Part shown: positions 33,173 to 41,853 of the stretch, piece by piece
Position numbering within the stretch: the first letter of the stretch is position 1
Layout: each line of letters begins with the position of its first letter
Origin: Clostridiales bacterium
GTDB taxonomy: Bacteria; Bacillota_A; Clostridia; Oscillospirales; Oscillospiraceae
Assembly: GCA_004553625.1 (NCBI GenBank)
Contig: SFKX01000015.1
Location: forward strand, 1 to 64,000
Direction of reading: 5' to 3'
DNA: 64,000 nucleotides
The notes under the pieces: generated by a model
The model's input: only the letters and a program-made list of their open reading frames with translations
Database searches by the model: none
Told to the model about the DNA's origin: nothing
Made by a program: the position numbers and the translations under genes

Positions 33173-33794
33173 CATAGCCCTGCCCAAGGGCAGGCTGGGC
33201 GAGCAGGTTTACGACATGTTCGAGCGCTCGGGCTGCGGCTGCCCGGGCATACGAGAGGACAGCCGCAAGCTGGTTTTTGAAAACGAGGAGAACGGGCTGC
33301 GCTTCTTCTGGGTGAAGCCCTCGGACGTCGCGATATACGTCGAGCGCGGCGCGGCGGACATGGGCGTCGCGGGAAAGGACATCCTGCTCGAGTACTCGCC
33401 GGATGTCTATGAGCTCTGCGACCTGGGCATAGGCCGCTGCCGGATGTGCGTGGCCGGCAGGGAGGAGCAGTGGCGGCGTACCGGTACGCTCCGCGTGGCG
33501 ACGAAGTTTCCGAACATCGCAACGCGGTATTTCAGCGGCCAGGGCCGCGCCATAGACATCATAAAGCTGAACGGCTCCATCGAACTCGCGCCCATAATAG
33601 GTCTCTCGGACGTAATCGTGGACATAGTCGAGACCGGCACGACCCTCCGGGAAAACGACCTGCGCGTGCTCGAGACGATTCTTCCCATAAGCGCGAGGCT
33701 CATCGCCAACAAGGCGAGCTTCAAGTTCAAATACGAGGGCATAAGCCGCCTGGCAAAGCTGATAGCCGGGGCGGCGGAAGGAGGCAGAGCGTGA
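33156..33794 (+). CDS. hisG: ATP phosphoribosyltransferase catalytic subunit, short form
   Basis: The 212-residue short HisG catalyses the first step (ATP plus PRPP). I-A-L-P-K-G-R-L opens the protein; the PRPP loop is D-I-V-E-T-G-T-T-L. It lacks the C-terminal regulatory domain, which fits the presence of hisZ. The start is TTG 33156, ten bases after GGAGG and inside the end of hisZ. Confidence 0.93.
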   Translation: MKQTIDIALPKGRLGEQVYDMFERSGCGCPGIREDSRKLVFENEENGLRFFWVKPSDVAIYVERGAADMGVAGKDILLEYSPDVYELCDLGIGRCRMCVAGREEQWRRTGTLRVATKFPNIATRYFSGQGRAIDIIKLNGSIELAPIIGLSDVIVDIVETGTTLRENDLRVLETILPISARLIANKASFKFKYEGISRLAKLIAGAAEGGRA

Positions 33795-35074
33795 TGATAA
33801 AGATCATGAAGAGCGGCGAGACCCCCGCTTCCGAGCTGTTTGCGAGGGCGGTGTCCGGGCGGGACGTTTCCGGCACGGTGTCGGAGATAATACAGAACGT
33901 CCGGGAAAACGGGGACAGGGCGCTCTGCGAGTACAACGCCAAGTTTGACAACGCGGCGGGAGTGCCGCTAGAGGTGACGGCGGAGGAGCTGGACGCCGCG
34001 GTGAAGTCCGTGGACCCGGAGTACCTGCGCGTGCTCGAGCGCGCGAGCGCGAATATAAGGGCCTTCCACGAGCGGCAGGTCCGGCACGATTATATTCTGA
34101 CGCGGCCCGACGGCTCCATGCTGGGCCAGCGGGTGATACCCATGCAGCGCGTGGGCCTGTATATCCCGGGCGGCACGGCGGCCTATCCCTCGTCTCTGCT
34201 CATGAACTGCATCCCGGCGAAGATAGCGGGCGTGGACGAGATAGTCATGACCACCCCGGCGACGGGCGGCGAGGTCAGCCCGGCCATCCTCGCTGCGGCG
34301 AAGGTCGCGGGAGTGGACAGGGTGTTCCGCGTCGGCGGTGCGCAGGCCGTTGCGGCCCTGGCTTACGGGACGGAGACCATACCCAGGGTGGACAAGATAG
34401 TCGGCCCCGGCAACGCCTTCGTCGCGGAGGCGAAGCGCCAGGTGTTCGGCCAGGTTGCGATAGACATGATCGCCGGGCCGAGCGAGATACTCATAGTCGC
34501 GGACGGGACAGCGGACCCGGCCTGGCTCGCGGCGGACATGCTCTCCCAGGCCGAGCATGACAGGCTCGCCACGGCGATACTCATAACCGACAGCGCGGCG
34601 CTCGCGGAAAAGACCGCCGCCGAGCTCGACAAGCAGCTCGAGATATTGCCCAGGAAAGATATCGCCGGCGCATCCCTGGAGGCAAACGGCAAGATAATCG
34701 TGACGGACGATCTCTCCGAGGCTGTGGACATTGCAAACGAGATAGCGCCGGAGCACCTGGAGCTCTGCGTGGAGCAGCCCTTCGACTGGCTGGGCAGGGT
34801 GCGCAACGCCGGCTCGGTGTTTCTGGGCCACTACTGCCCGGAGCCCCTGGGCGACTACCTCTCCGGTACGAACCACACCCTGCCGACTATGGGTACAGCG
34901 CGCTTCTCGAGCCCGCTCGGCGTGGACGACTTTGTGAAGCGGAGCTATTTCTCCTACTACACGGCGGCGGGGCTTGAATCCGTCGCGGACGACGTGGCGC
35001 TCTTTGCGGACACGGAGGGCCTGCACGCCCACGCGGTGTCCGCGACGATACGTCGAAGGGGGCGTTCGGAGTGA
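33794..35074 (+). CDS. hisD: Histidinol dehydrogenase
   Basis: The 426-residue zinc enzyme oxidises histidinol to histidine in the last two steps. Typical motifs: P-G-G-T-A-A-Y-P-S-S-L, G-G-A-Q-A-V-A-A-L-A-Y-G, G-P-G-N, D-M-I-A-G-P-S-E, S-Q-A-E-H-D and G-T-N-H-T-L-P-T. ATG 33794 overlaps the hisG stop by one base. The frame is open upstream, but that part is hisG in another frame. Confidence 0.95.
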   Translation: MIKIMKSGETPASELFARAVSGRDVSGTVSEIIQNVRENGDRALCEYNAKFDNAAGVPLEVTAEELDAAVKSVDPEYLRVLERASANIRAFHERQVRHDYILTRPDGSMLGQRVIPMQRVGLYIPGGTAAYPSSLLMNCIPAKIAGVDEIVMTTPATGGEVSPAILAAAKVAGVDRVFRVGGAQAVAALAYGTETIPRVDKIVGPGNAFVAEAKRQVFGQVAIDMIAGPSEILIVADGTADPAWLAADMLSQAEHDRLATAILITDSAALAEKTAAELDKQLEILPRKDIAGASLEANGKIIVTDDLSEAVDIANEIAPEHLELCVEQPFDWLGRVRNAGSVFLGHYCPEPLGDYLSGTNHTLPTMGTARFSSPLGVDDFVKRSYFSYYTAAGLESVADDVALFADTEGLHAHAVSATIRRRGRSE

Positions 35075-36126
35075 GCCGCTTTCTGGACAGCAAGTTCTCA
35101 AACCTCGAGCCATACGTCCCCGGCGAGCAGCCGAAGGACAGAGAATATATAAAGCTGAACGCGAACGAATCTCCCTACCCGCCCACGCCCGCCGTGCTGG
35201 AGGCGCTGCGCTCCGAGGCGGCGACGGCGCTGAACCTCTACCCGGACGCGGCCTGCCGCGAGCTCGCCGGTCTGCTGGCGGAGCAGTTCGGCCTGGGCGA
35301 GGGCAACGTCCTCTTGGCGAACGGCTCGGACGACATCCTGAACTTTTGCTTTCTCGCCTTCTGCGAGCGGGGCGTGGTGTTCCCGGACGTGAGCTACGGC
35401 TTTTACGAGGTCTTTGCGGACCTCTACCACATAGACGTCCGTCGCCCCGCCATGGGCGAGGGCCTGACAATAGACCCGCGCGACTACACCGGTACGGGCC
35501 GCTGCGTGGTGATCGCCAACCCGAACGCCCAGACGGGCGTGGCCCTGCCGCTTTCGGCGGTGGAGGGCATCGTGAAGGGCAGCCCGGAGAGCGTGGTCGT
35601 CGTGGACGAGGCCTATGTGGACTTCGGCGGGGAGACTTCGGCGCCGCTGGTTTCTAAATACCCGAACGTGCTGGTCGTGCGGACCTTTTCCAAGTCCGGC
35701 TCCCTGGCGGGGGCGCGGCTGGGCTACGCCCTGGGGCCGGAGCCGCTCATTGAGGACCTCAAAAAGCTCAAATACTCGACGAACCCCTACAGCGTGAACC
35801 GGACGGCGCTCGCCGCCGGGGCCGCCGCGGTGCGGGACTGGGCTCAGTGCGCAGCCAACTGCCGGCGCATAGCGCTCGAGCGCAGACGCCTGACGGCCGA
35901 GCTCGTGAAGCGCGGCTTTGAGCTGACCGCCTCCAGCGCGAACTTCGTCCTGGCGCGGCCCTGCCTAATCGGCGCGCGCGAATATATGGAAGCTCTGCGC
36001 GAGCGGGGCATACTCATCCGCTACCTGGGCGGCAAGCTCGCGGACTGGGTGCGCATCACCATAGGCACCCCGGAACAGATGGACGCGCTGCTCGCCGCGA
36101 CGGACGAAATCTTGAAAGTGAGCTGA
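35071..36126 (+). CDS. hisC: Histidinol-phosphate aminotransferase
   Basis: The 351-residue PLP enzyme converts imidazole-acetol phosphate to histidinol phosphate. Fold-type I motifs: L-N-A-N-E-S-P-Y, N-P-N-A-Q-T-G, V-D-E-A-Y-V-D-F and the PLP lysine in T-F-S-K-S-G-S-L-A-G-x-R. It starts at GTG 35071, overlapping the hisD stop. Confidence 0.94.
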   Translation: MSRFLDSKFSNLEPYVPGEQPKDREYIKLNANESPYPPTPAVLEALRSEAATALNLYPDAACRELAGLLAEQFGLGEGNVLLANGSDDILNFCFLAFCERGVVFPDVSYGFYEVFADLYHIDVRRPAMGEGLTIDPRDYTGTGRCVVIANPNAQTGVALPLSAVEGIVKGSPESVVVVDEAYVDFGGETSAPLVSKYPNVLVVRTFSKSGSLAGARLGYALGPEPLIEDLKKLKYSTNPYSVNRTALAAGAAAVRDWAQCAANCRRIALERRRLTAELVKRGFELTASSANFVLARPCLIGAREYMEALRERGILIRYLGGKLADWVRITIGTPEQMDALLAATDEILKVS

Positions 36127-36131
36127 GACAC

Positions 36132-36710
36132 ATGAGAAACAGCGAGGTGCGCCGCGAGACGGCGGAGACTTCGGTGGTCCTGAGCCTGGAGCTGGACGGC
36201 TCGGGCAGGGCGGAGATATCGACGGGCGTCGGCTTCCTGGACCACATGCTGACCCTGCTGGCCCTCCACGGCGGCTTTGACCTCTCCGTGAGCTGCAAGG
36301 GCGACCTGCAGGTGGACGCGCACCACAGCGTGGAGGACATCGGCCTCTGCTTCGGCGCGGCGCTGGCCCAGGCCCTGGGCAAAAAGCGCGGCATAAACCG
36401 CTACGGAAGCATTCTCCTGCCCATGGACGAGGCGCTCATCCTCTGCGCCGTGGACCTCTCCGGCAGGCCCTGCCTCAGATATACGGCGGATATCCCCTCC
36501 CAGAAGGTCGGGGACTTCGATACGGAGCTCGCGCGGGAGTTTTTCCAGGCAGTGGTGAACACCTCGCTCATGAGCCTGCACATCCGGCAGCTCGACGGGC
36601 TCAACTCGCACCACATCATAGAGGGCATGTTCAAGGCCCTGGGCCGCGCGCTGCGTCAGGCCGTCGCCGTGACGGGCGGGGCGCTGCCCTCGACGAAGGG
36701 AGTGCTCTGA
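36132..36710 (+). CDS. hisB: Imidazoleglycerol-phosphate dehydratase
   Basis: The 192-residue Mn enzyme is monofunctional, without the phosphatase domain found in enterobacteria. Metal ligands lie in F-L-D-H-M-L, D-A-H-H-S-V-E-D, and later S-L-H-I-R-Q-L-D-G-x-N-x-H-H-I-I-E. The histidinol-phosphatase step must therefore be encoded elsewhere. Confidence 0.95.
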   Translation: MRNSEVRRETAETSVVLSLELDGSGRAEISTGVGFLDHMLTLLALHGGFDLSVSCKGDLQVDAHHSVEDIGLCFGAALAQALGKKRGINRYGSILLPMDEALILCAVDLSGRPCLRYTADIPSQKVGDFDTELAREFFQAVVNTSLMSLHIRQLDGLNSHHIIEGMFKALGRALRQAVAVTGGALPSTKGVL

Positions 36711-37324
36711 TGATAGCCATAATCGACTACGGCGTGGGCAACCTGTTCTCGCTCAAGTCCTCCTTCGCCGCTATAGGCCAGGAGGCCGCCGTCACGGGAG
36801 ACGCCGCAAAGATAGCGGACGCGGAGAGGGTCATCCTCCCCGGCGTGGGCGCCTTTGCGGATGCCTATGAAAAATTATGCACCAGCGGCCTGGACGAGGC
36901 AGTCCGCCGCGCGGTAAAAAGCGGTAAGCCCGTCATGGGCATATGCCTCGGTATGCAGCTTCTATTCGAGCGCAGCTTCGAATACGGCGAGCACCCCGGA
37001 CTCGGCCTGCTGGGCGGTGAGGTGGTCGGCATGGAGGGCAGACTGCCCTCTGGTCTGCCCATACCCCACATCGGCTGGAACGCCCTGAAACTCCGACGGC
37101 CCGGCGGTGTGCTCAAGTATGTGAAGGAGGGCGACTGCGTCTATTTCGTTCACAGCTTCTACGCGGACAATTGCCCGGACAGCACTACGGCCACGACGGA
37201 ATACGGCATCGACCTGACCGCCTCGGTGCAGCGGGAAAACCTCTACGGCTGCCAGTTTCACCCGGAAAAGAGCGGCAAGGTCGGCCTCGGCATCCTGCGG
37301 GCCTTCTGCGAACTGGAGGGCTGA
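36710..37324 (+). CDS. hisH: Imidazole glycerol phosphate synthase, glutaminase subunit
   Basis: The 204-residue class I glutamine amidotransferase feeds ammonia to HisF. Nucleophile elbow G-I-C-L-G-M-Q, oxyanion region P-G-V-G-A-F, and catalytic H/E in F-H-P-E-K-S are present. It overlaps hisB by one base. Confidence 0.95.
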   Translation: MIAIIDYGVGNLFSLKSSFAAIGQEAAVTGDAAKIADAERVILPGVGAFADAYEKLCTSGLDEAVRRAVKSGKPVMGICLGMQLLFERSFEYGEHPGLGLLGGEVVGMEGRLPSGLPIPHIGWNALKLRRPGGVLKYVKEGDCVYFVHSFYADNCPDSTTATTEYGIDLTASVQRENLYGCQFHPEKSGKVGLGILRAFCELEG

Positions 37325-37327
37325 GAC

Positions 37328-38041
37328 ATGCTGATCTTCCCGGCAATAGACCTCTACGAGGGCCGCGCTGTGCGGCTCTATAAGGGAGATTACGCCAAAA
37401 TGACCGTCTACAGCGAGGACCCCGTCGCCGTGGCGCGGGACTTCGCGGCCCAGGGCGCGCGGCAGATGCACACCGTGGACCTCGAGGGCGCGAGGGACGG
37501 CGGCACTCCGAACCTGGGCATCATCGAGCGCATTGCAAAAGAGACGGGGCTCTTCGTCGAGTGCGGCGGCGGCCTGCGGGACATGGCTGCCATAGACCGC
37601 GCCTTCGCGGCCGGGGTCGGGCGAGTCATCCTCGGCACGGCGGCGGTCTCGGACGAGCGGCTCCTGGCCGAGTCGGTGCAGAAATACGGAGAAAAGATAG
37701 CCGTCGGCGCGGATTTGCGTGACGGCAGGGTCGCCATAAAGGGCTGGCGCGAGGACTCCGGCCTCACGGCGGAGGACTTTCTGCGCAAGGTCGAGGCCCT
37801 TGGCGTCCGGACCGTCATTTGCACGGACATTTCCAGGGACGGGGCCATGCGCGGCGCGAACGCGGAGCTCTATGAGCGCTTGCAGCGCGAGTTCGGGCTC
37901 GAGCTCATCGCCTCGGGCGGGGTCTCGAGCCTGGAGGACGTGGCGAGGCTCCGCGCGCTGGGCCTATACGGGGCCATAATCGGCAAGGCATACTACACCG
38001 GGGACATTTCACTCCGGGAGGCGGTGGAGGCGGCAAGATGA
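37328..38041 (+). CDS. hisA: ProFAR isomerase
   Basis: The 237-residue beta/alpha barrel catalyses the Amadori rearrangement of ProFAR. F-P-A-I-D-L-Y-E-G at the start carries the catalytic Asp; D-I-S-R-D-G-A-M-R-G near residue 165 carries the second; G-G-V-S-S-L-E-D is the phosphate site. The start is three bases after hisH. Confidence 0.95.
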   Translation: MLIFPAIDLYEGRAVRLYKGDYAKMTVYSEDPVAVARDFAAQGARQMHTVDLEGARDGGTPNLGIIERIAKETGLFVECGGGLRDMAAIDRAFAAGVGRVILGTAAVSDERLLAESVQKYGEKIAVGADLRDGRVAIKGWREDSGLTAEDFLRKVEALGVRTVICTDISRDGAMRGANAELYERLQREFGLELIASGGVSSLEDVARLRALGLYGAIIGKAYYTGDISLREAVEAAR

Positions 38042-38796
38042 TAACGAAAAGGATAATCCCCTGCCTCGACGTCAAGGACGGCAGGGTCGTCAAGGGCGTG
38101 AACTTCCTGGGCCTGCGGGACGTCAATTCGCCTGTCGAGCTGGCGAGCTGGTACTCAGACTGCGGCGCGGACGAGCTGGTGTTCTACGATATCACCGCCT
38201 CGGCCGAGGGTCGGAAGCTCTTCACGGACATATTGCGCGAGGTCGCCTCGACCATCTTCATACCCCTCACCGTGGGCGGCGGCATATCGAGCCTGGAGGA
38301 CTTCGACCGCGTGCTCAAGTGCGGCGCGGACAAGGTGAGCGTTAACTCGGGCGCTATACGCGACCCGGAGCTGGTCCGAAAGGCCGCGCGGCGCTACGGC
38401 GACCAGTGCGTGGTGCTCTCGGCGGACATAAAGCGCGTGGACGGGCAGTTTCGCGTTTTCGCGCGCGGCGGCAGGGACGACACGGGCATAGAGGCCATCG
38501 GTTGGATAAAGCGCTGCGTCGGGATGGGCGCGGGCGAGGTCGTCGTGAACTCCATCGACACGGACGGCGTCAAGGGCGGCTTCGACCTGCCCATGCTCGA
38601 GGCGGTGTGCGAGGCGGTCAGGGTGCCGGTCATCGCCTCGGGCGGCGCGGGCTGCGCGGGGGACTTCACGGAGCTTTTCCGCCGCGTGCCGGAGGTGAGC
38701 GCAGGGCTAGCCGCGTCCATCTTCCACTTCGGCGAGGTAAAAATACCGGAGCTCAAGGCCGAGCTGCGGCAAAACGGGATAAATGTGAGGCTGTGA
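38038..38796 (+). CDS. hisF: Imidazole glycerol phosphate synthase, cyclase subunit
   Basis: The 252-residue barrel makes IGP and AICAR with HisH ammonia. I-I-P-C-L-D-V-K-D-G-R-V-V-K-G opens the protein (Asp catalytic), V-G-G-G-I marks the phosphate site, and N-S-I-D-T-D-G has the second catalytic Asp. ATGA overlap with hisA. Confidence 0.96.
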   Translation: MITKRIIPCLDVKDGRVVKGVNFLGLRDVNSPVELASWYSDCGADELVFYDITASAEGRKLFTDILREVASTIFIPLTVGGGISSLEDFDRVLKCGADKVSVNSGAIRDPELVRKAARRYGDQCVVLSADIKRVDGQFRVFARGGRDDTGIEAIGWIKRCVGMGAGEVVVNSIDTDGVKGGFDLPMLEAVCEAVRVPVIASGGAGCAGDFTELFRRVPEVSAGLAASIFHFGEVKIPELKAELRQNGINVRL

Positions 38797-38797
38797 C

Positions 38798-39442
38798 ATG
38801 GACCTTAATAAACTGAAATTCGACGAACGGGGCCTCATACCCGCCGTCGTTGTGGACGCGGAGAGCAAAAAAGTGCTCACCCTGGCCTATATGAACCGGG
38901 AGAGCCTTGAAATTTCGATGCGCGAGGGCCGGACCTGCTTCTGGAGCCGGAGCCGTCAGGAGCTTTGGCGCAAGGGCGAGACGAGCGGCAACGTGCAGCG
39001 CATCGTCTCAATAACGGCGGACTGCGACCTGGACGCCCTGGTCGTGAAGGTCGAAAAGGCCGGTCCCGCCTGCCACACGGGCGCGGACAGCTGCTTCTTT
39101 AACCCCGTCTATGAGAGCGACGAGCTCTCCGAGTTCTCGCTCGACGGGCTCTACGAGCTGCTCCAGGGCAGAAAAAAAGAGCTGCCCGAGGGCAGCTACA
39201 CGACTTATCTGTTCCAAAAGGGGCTCGACAAGATACTCAAAAAGGTGGGTGAGGAGTCCACGGAGGTCATCATCGCCGCACACGCCCGGGACAGGCGCGA
39301 GACGGTGTATGAGATGGCGGACCTCGCCTACCACGTCATGGTACTGATGGTGGAGCTGGGCATCACCCCGGAGGAAGTCCGCCGGGAGCTGGCCTCGCGC
39401 CACGTCATCGACCACAAGGTCAAGCAGGAGAAAATGACCTGA
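38798..39442 (+). CDS. hisIE: Bifunctional PRA-CH / PRA-PH (HisIE)
   Basis: The 214-residue fusion carries out steps 2 and 3. The cyclohydrolase (about 1-115) has C-F-W-S-R-S-R-x-E-L-W-x-K-G-E-T-S-G-N and zinc ligands D-C-D-x-D and C-H-T-G; the pyrophosphohydrolase (about 120-214) has V-G-E-E-S-T-E-V-I-I-A-A and the E-x-A-D-L-x-Y-H helix. It completes the biosynthetic set apart from the phosphatase. Confidence 0.95.
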   Translation: MDLNKLKFDERGLIPAVVVDAESKKVLTLAYMNRESLEISMREGRTCFWSRSRQELWRKGETSGNVQRIVSITADCDLDALVVKVEKAGPACHTGADSCFFNPVYESDELSEFSLDGLYELLQGRKKELPEGSYTTYLFQKGLDKILKKVGEESTEVIIAAHARDRRETVYEMADLAYHVMVLMVELGITPEEVRRELASRHVIDHKVKQEKMT

Positions 39443-39459
39443 CGGCCAAAAAAGGAAAG

Positions 39460-39499
39460 GACAGGGTCACCGGCAAGCCCGGCAGGCCCTGTCTTTTCG
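39460..39499 (+). terminator. Terminator of the histidine operon
   Basis: GACAGGG / CCCTGTC outer stem with a small inner CCGG/CCGG pair, followed by TTTTCGTTTT. Confidence 0.75.
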
Positions 39500-39516
39500 T
39501 TTTGCGCAGGCAGTCC

Positions 39517-39762
39517 TTAGACCTTCTCCTCAAGCATACGGATGCAGTCGGAGCAGACATTCTTGCCCCTGTAGGAGACAATGTCCTTCGCGCTGTCGCA
39601 GAAGATGCACGCGGGCTGATATTTCCTGAGGATAATAGCGTCGCCCTCGATGTAGATCTCCATGCTGTCCTTCTCGGCTATATCGAGCGTCCTTCTCAGT
39701 TCGATGGGGAGCACGATACGGCCAAGCTCGTCTACCTTTCTTACGATCCCGGTTGATTTCAT
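39517..39762 (-). CDS. AbrB-family transition-state regulator
   Basis: The 81-residue protein has an N-terminal swapped-hairpin AbrB/SpoVT DNA-binding domain (S-T-G-I-V-R-K-V-D-E-L-G-R-I-V-L-P-I-E-L in parts) and a C-terminal C-x-x-C...C-x-x-C tail (C-I-F-C and C-S-D-C) that may bind zinc. The start at 39762 follows GGAGGG; 32 codons of open frame upstream overlap the promoter and are rejected. AbrB represses transition-phase genes in spore formers. Confidence 0.9.
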   Translation of the reverse strand: MKSTGIVRKVDELGRIVLPIELRRTLDIAEKDSMEIYIEGDAIILRKYQPACIFCDSAKDIVSYRGKNVCSDCIRMLEEKV

Positions 39763-39807
39763 TAAATTCCCTCCAAATCTGCCGTGTCCAGTTAGCGGCA
39801 CTCCAAA

Positions 39808-39836
39808 ATTATATCTGACTTTCGTCATAAAGTCAA
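39808..39836 (-). promoter_or_regulatory. Sigma-A promoter of the AbrB gene
   Basis: On the minus strand TTGACT (39836-39831) and TATAAT (39813-39808) are 17 bases apart. The palindrome GACTTT-CGTCAT-AAAGTC (39817-39834) fills the spacer and overlaps the -35, a likely operator. Confidence 0.75.
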
Positions 39837-39907
39837 CACGCGGAGAATAATTATACATGAAGAAATCTGACGATTTGAAAGCCGCCTAATTGGGAGGAAT
39901 GAACAAT

Positions 39908-40486
39908 ATGTCTAAATTGTGGACAATAGCGCTCATGATCGCGCTAATTTACGGTTCAATGACCGGAAAAGGTTCGGAAACCGGGATGGCGGCCCTGGAG
40001 GGCGCGCCGGCTGCGGTTAAGCTCATCCTGGAGACGGGGGCGCTCATCTGTCTCTGGTCCGGCGTGATGGAGGTGATGCGCCGCTCGGGACTGACGGCAA
40101 TCTTGTCCAGGCTGCTGCGCCCTGTTTTGCGGCGGCTCTTCCCCCGCGCCTCCCGCGATCAGGAGACGCTGGACGCCCTGACCTCAAACGTCTCCGCCAA
40201 CCTGCTCGGGCTCGGAAACGCCGCCACGCCCATGGGCATAAAGGCGGCGCGAGGCATGGTCCGGCTCTCGGACAGGCCGGACAGGGCGGACAGGGAGCTC
40301 TGTCTCCTCGTCGTGCTGAACACGGCTTCCATCCAGCTGCTGCCCACAACGGCGGCGGCGCTCCGTGCCGGCTACGGCGCGGCCGCGCCCTTCGACATCC
40401 TGCCCGCGGTGTGGTTCAGCACGGTCCTCTCCGTGACGGCCGGGCTCGCCGCGGCGGCCCTGTTCTCCAGGGTGTGGCCGGAATGA
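39908..40486 (+). CDS. spmA: Spore maturation protein A
   Basis: The 192-residue membrane protein has the nucleoside-recognition (Gate) domain; four or more hydrophobic segments are seen, and N-V-S-A-N-L-L-G-L-G-N-A-A-T-P-M-G is the SpmA hallmark. SpmA and SpmB are needed for full dehydration of the spore core in Bacillus. ATG 39908 has GGAGG ten bases upstream; earlier starts overlap the site itself. Confidence 0.9.
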   Translation: MSKLWTIALMIALIYGSMTGKGSETGMAALEGAPAAVKLILETGALICLWSGVMEVMRRSGLTAILSRLLRPVLRRLFPRASRDQETLDALTSNVSANLLGLGNAATPMGIKAARGMVRLSDRPDRADRELCLLVVLNTASIQLLPTTAAALRAGYGAAAPFDILPAVWFSTVLSVTAGLAAAALFSRVWPE

Positions 40487-41004
40487 GCACGCTTGCGGAT
40501 ATGGCCGCGGCCCTCGTCCTCACGGCCACGGCGTTCTGGGGCCTGCTGACCGGGACGGACGTGTTCGAGGCGATGCTGGACGGTATACGTCAGGGGTTGA
40601 CTACGCTCCTGCGCATCCTGCCGCCGCTCATCGCGCTGCTGACGGCAGTGTATATGCTGCGGGCCTCTGGCGCCCTGGAGGCCCTGACGGAACTGCTGCG
40701 GCCTGCGCTGGAGCTGCTCGGCATCCCGCCGGAGACCGCGCCGCTCATGCTGCTGCGGCCTATCTCCGGCAGCGGAGCGATGGCGGCGGCCTCCGAACTC
40801 ATGCAGTCCTTCGGCCCGGACTCCTATGTTGGCCGAACGGCGGCGGTCATGCTCGGCTCCACGGAGACGACCTTCTATGTAGTGGCCGTCTACTTCGGCG
40901 CGGCCGGGGTACGGCGGACGCGCTGGGCCGTTCCCGCGGCGCTCTGCGCCGACCTGGCGGGCTTTGCAGCCTCCGCCCTGGCCGTCCGGCTCTTCTTTGG
41001 ATAA
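40483..41004 (+). CDS. spmB: Spore maturation protein B
   Basis: The 173-residue Gate-domain membrane protein partners with SpmA. L-R-P-I-S-G-S-G-A-M-A and G-S-T-E-T-T-F-Y-V are the conserved motifs. It overlaps spmA as ATGA. No terminator lies immediately after it. Confidence 0.9.
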   Translation: MSTLADMAAALVLTATAFWGLLTGTDVFEAMLDGIRQGLTTLLRILPPLIALLTAVYMLRASGALEALTELLRPALELLGIPPETAPLMLLRPISGSGAMAAASELMQSFGPDSYVGRTAAVMLGSTETTFYVVAVYFGAAGVRRTRWAVPAALCADLAGFAASALAVRLFFG

Positions 41005-41042
41005 AGAAAAATAAAAATTTAACAAAATATGCGCTTCAGCCC

Positions 41043-41071
41043 TTTACAAAGCCGGAAATATGTGTTATTAT
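41043..41071 (+). promoter_or_regulatory. Sigma-A promoter of a candidate small RNA
   Basis: TTTACA (41043-41048) and TATTAT (41066-41071) are separated by 17 bases; no gene starts downstream before the terminator at 41179-41221. Confidence 0.55.
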
Positions 41072-41077
41072 GATTAC

Positions 41078-41221
41078 GGCTTGTTAAATGAATAACATTT
41101 GATGAGCCTCTCTCTGACGGCTTTTTTCTCTCTCCCCACAGAGGTCTCCGTTCGCTGCAGGTCCGGCGTCGGGGGCTGAAACAGGCGGCGTCCGACTTCT
41201 CTCCGGGCGCCGCTTGTTTTT
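41078..41221 (+). ncRNA. Candidate small RNA between spmB and the SLOG gene
   Basis: A promoter at 41043-41071 and a terminator hairpin at 41179-41221 bracket about 140 bases without a credible reading frame. The interior is rich in CTCTCT tracts and has a CCTCT/AGAGG pair. It does not match tmRNA, SRP RNA or RNase P that I can recognise; 6S RNA is not excluded. Transcription is predicted, not shown. Confidence 0.4.
41179..41221 (+). terminator. Terminator of the candidate small RNA
   Basis: AAACAGGCGGCG (41179-41190) and CGCCGCTTGTTT (41208-41219) make a 12-bp stem with one G-U pair, followed by TT. Confidence 0.65.
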
Positions 41222-41233
41222 GCGCGATAACCT

Positions 41234-41262
41234 TTGACATTTGCGGGATATGAGGATAGAAT
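41234..41262 (+). promoter_or_regulatory. Sigma-A promoter of the SLOG gene
   Basis: TTGACA (41234-41239) and TAGAAT (41257-41262) with a 17-base spacer, 21 bases before the start codon. Confidence 0.8.
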
Positions 41263-41283
41263 CTTGCGGAAGGGGGCGAGGGC

Positions 41284-41787
41284 ATGGAAGTGGAAAGGGA
41301 GCAGACATGCTGCTTTACCGGGCACAGAAGTTCAAAGCTGCCCTGGCACACCAATGAGGGGGACATACGCTGTGTTGAGCTCAAGCGCAAGCTCCGGGAG
41401 GCGCTCAGGGAGGAATATGAAGGCGGCATCAGGCATTTCATCTGCGGGATGGCCAGCGGGAGCGACATGTATTTTGCCGAGGAGGTGCTCCGCCTGCGCG
41501 AGGAGCTGCCGGATATAACGCTGGAGGCGGCGGTGCCGTATGAGGAGCAGAGCAGAGGGCTGTCGCCCTGGGACAAGCGGCGCTATGAGCGGGTGCTCTC
41601 CGCCTGCGATAAGGTGACTGTAGTGAGCCGGGAATATTGGGCGGGCTGTATGCAGAAGCGCAATGTGTACATGGTGGACAGGTCCGCGGTAATAATAGCC
41701 GTGTTCGGCGGCGGTCAGGGCGGGACCTTCAACACTATGCGCTATGCTCTGAAAAAAGGGCTGAAGCTCGTGGAAATATCTCCGTAA
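41284..41787 (+). CDS. SLOG-family (DUF1273/YpsA-like) protein
   Basis: The 167-residue protein matches the SLOG superfamily: C-C-F-T-G-H-R at the start, F-I-C-G-M-A-S-G-S-D in the nucleotide-binding loop, A-V-P-Y-E-E-Q mid-protein and A-V-F-G-G-G-Q-G-G-T-F-N-T near the end. SLOG domains bind nucleotide or ADP-ribose-like ligands; in several families they act as sensors in defence or stress systems. Here it is monocistronic with a consensus promoter and a GGAAGGGGG ribosome binding site. Confidence 0.85.
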   Translation: MEVEREQTCCFTGHRSSKLPWHTNEGDIRCVELKRKLREALREEYEGGIRHFICGMASGSDMYFAEEVLRLREELPDITLEAAVPYEEQSRGLSPWDKRRYERVLSACDKVTVVSREYWAGCMQKRNVYMVDRSAVIIAVFGGGQGGTFNTMRYALKKGLKLVEISP

Positions 41788-41791
41788 GGCT

Positions 41792-41820
41792 TTGACAGTC
41801 CGCAGCATATGATGTATAAT
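41792..41820 (+). promoter_or_regulatory. Consensus sigma-A promoter of DUF1934-argS
   Basis: TTGACA (41792-41797), 17 bases, TATAAT (41815-41820): a perfect match to consensus. Confidence 0.9.
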
Positions 41821-41853
41821 ACCAGGCCATGTGTAAGGATGTGAAATAGCAGG

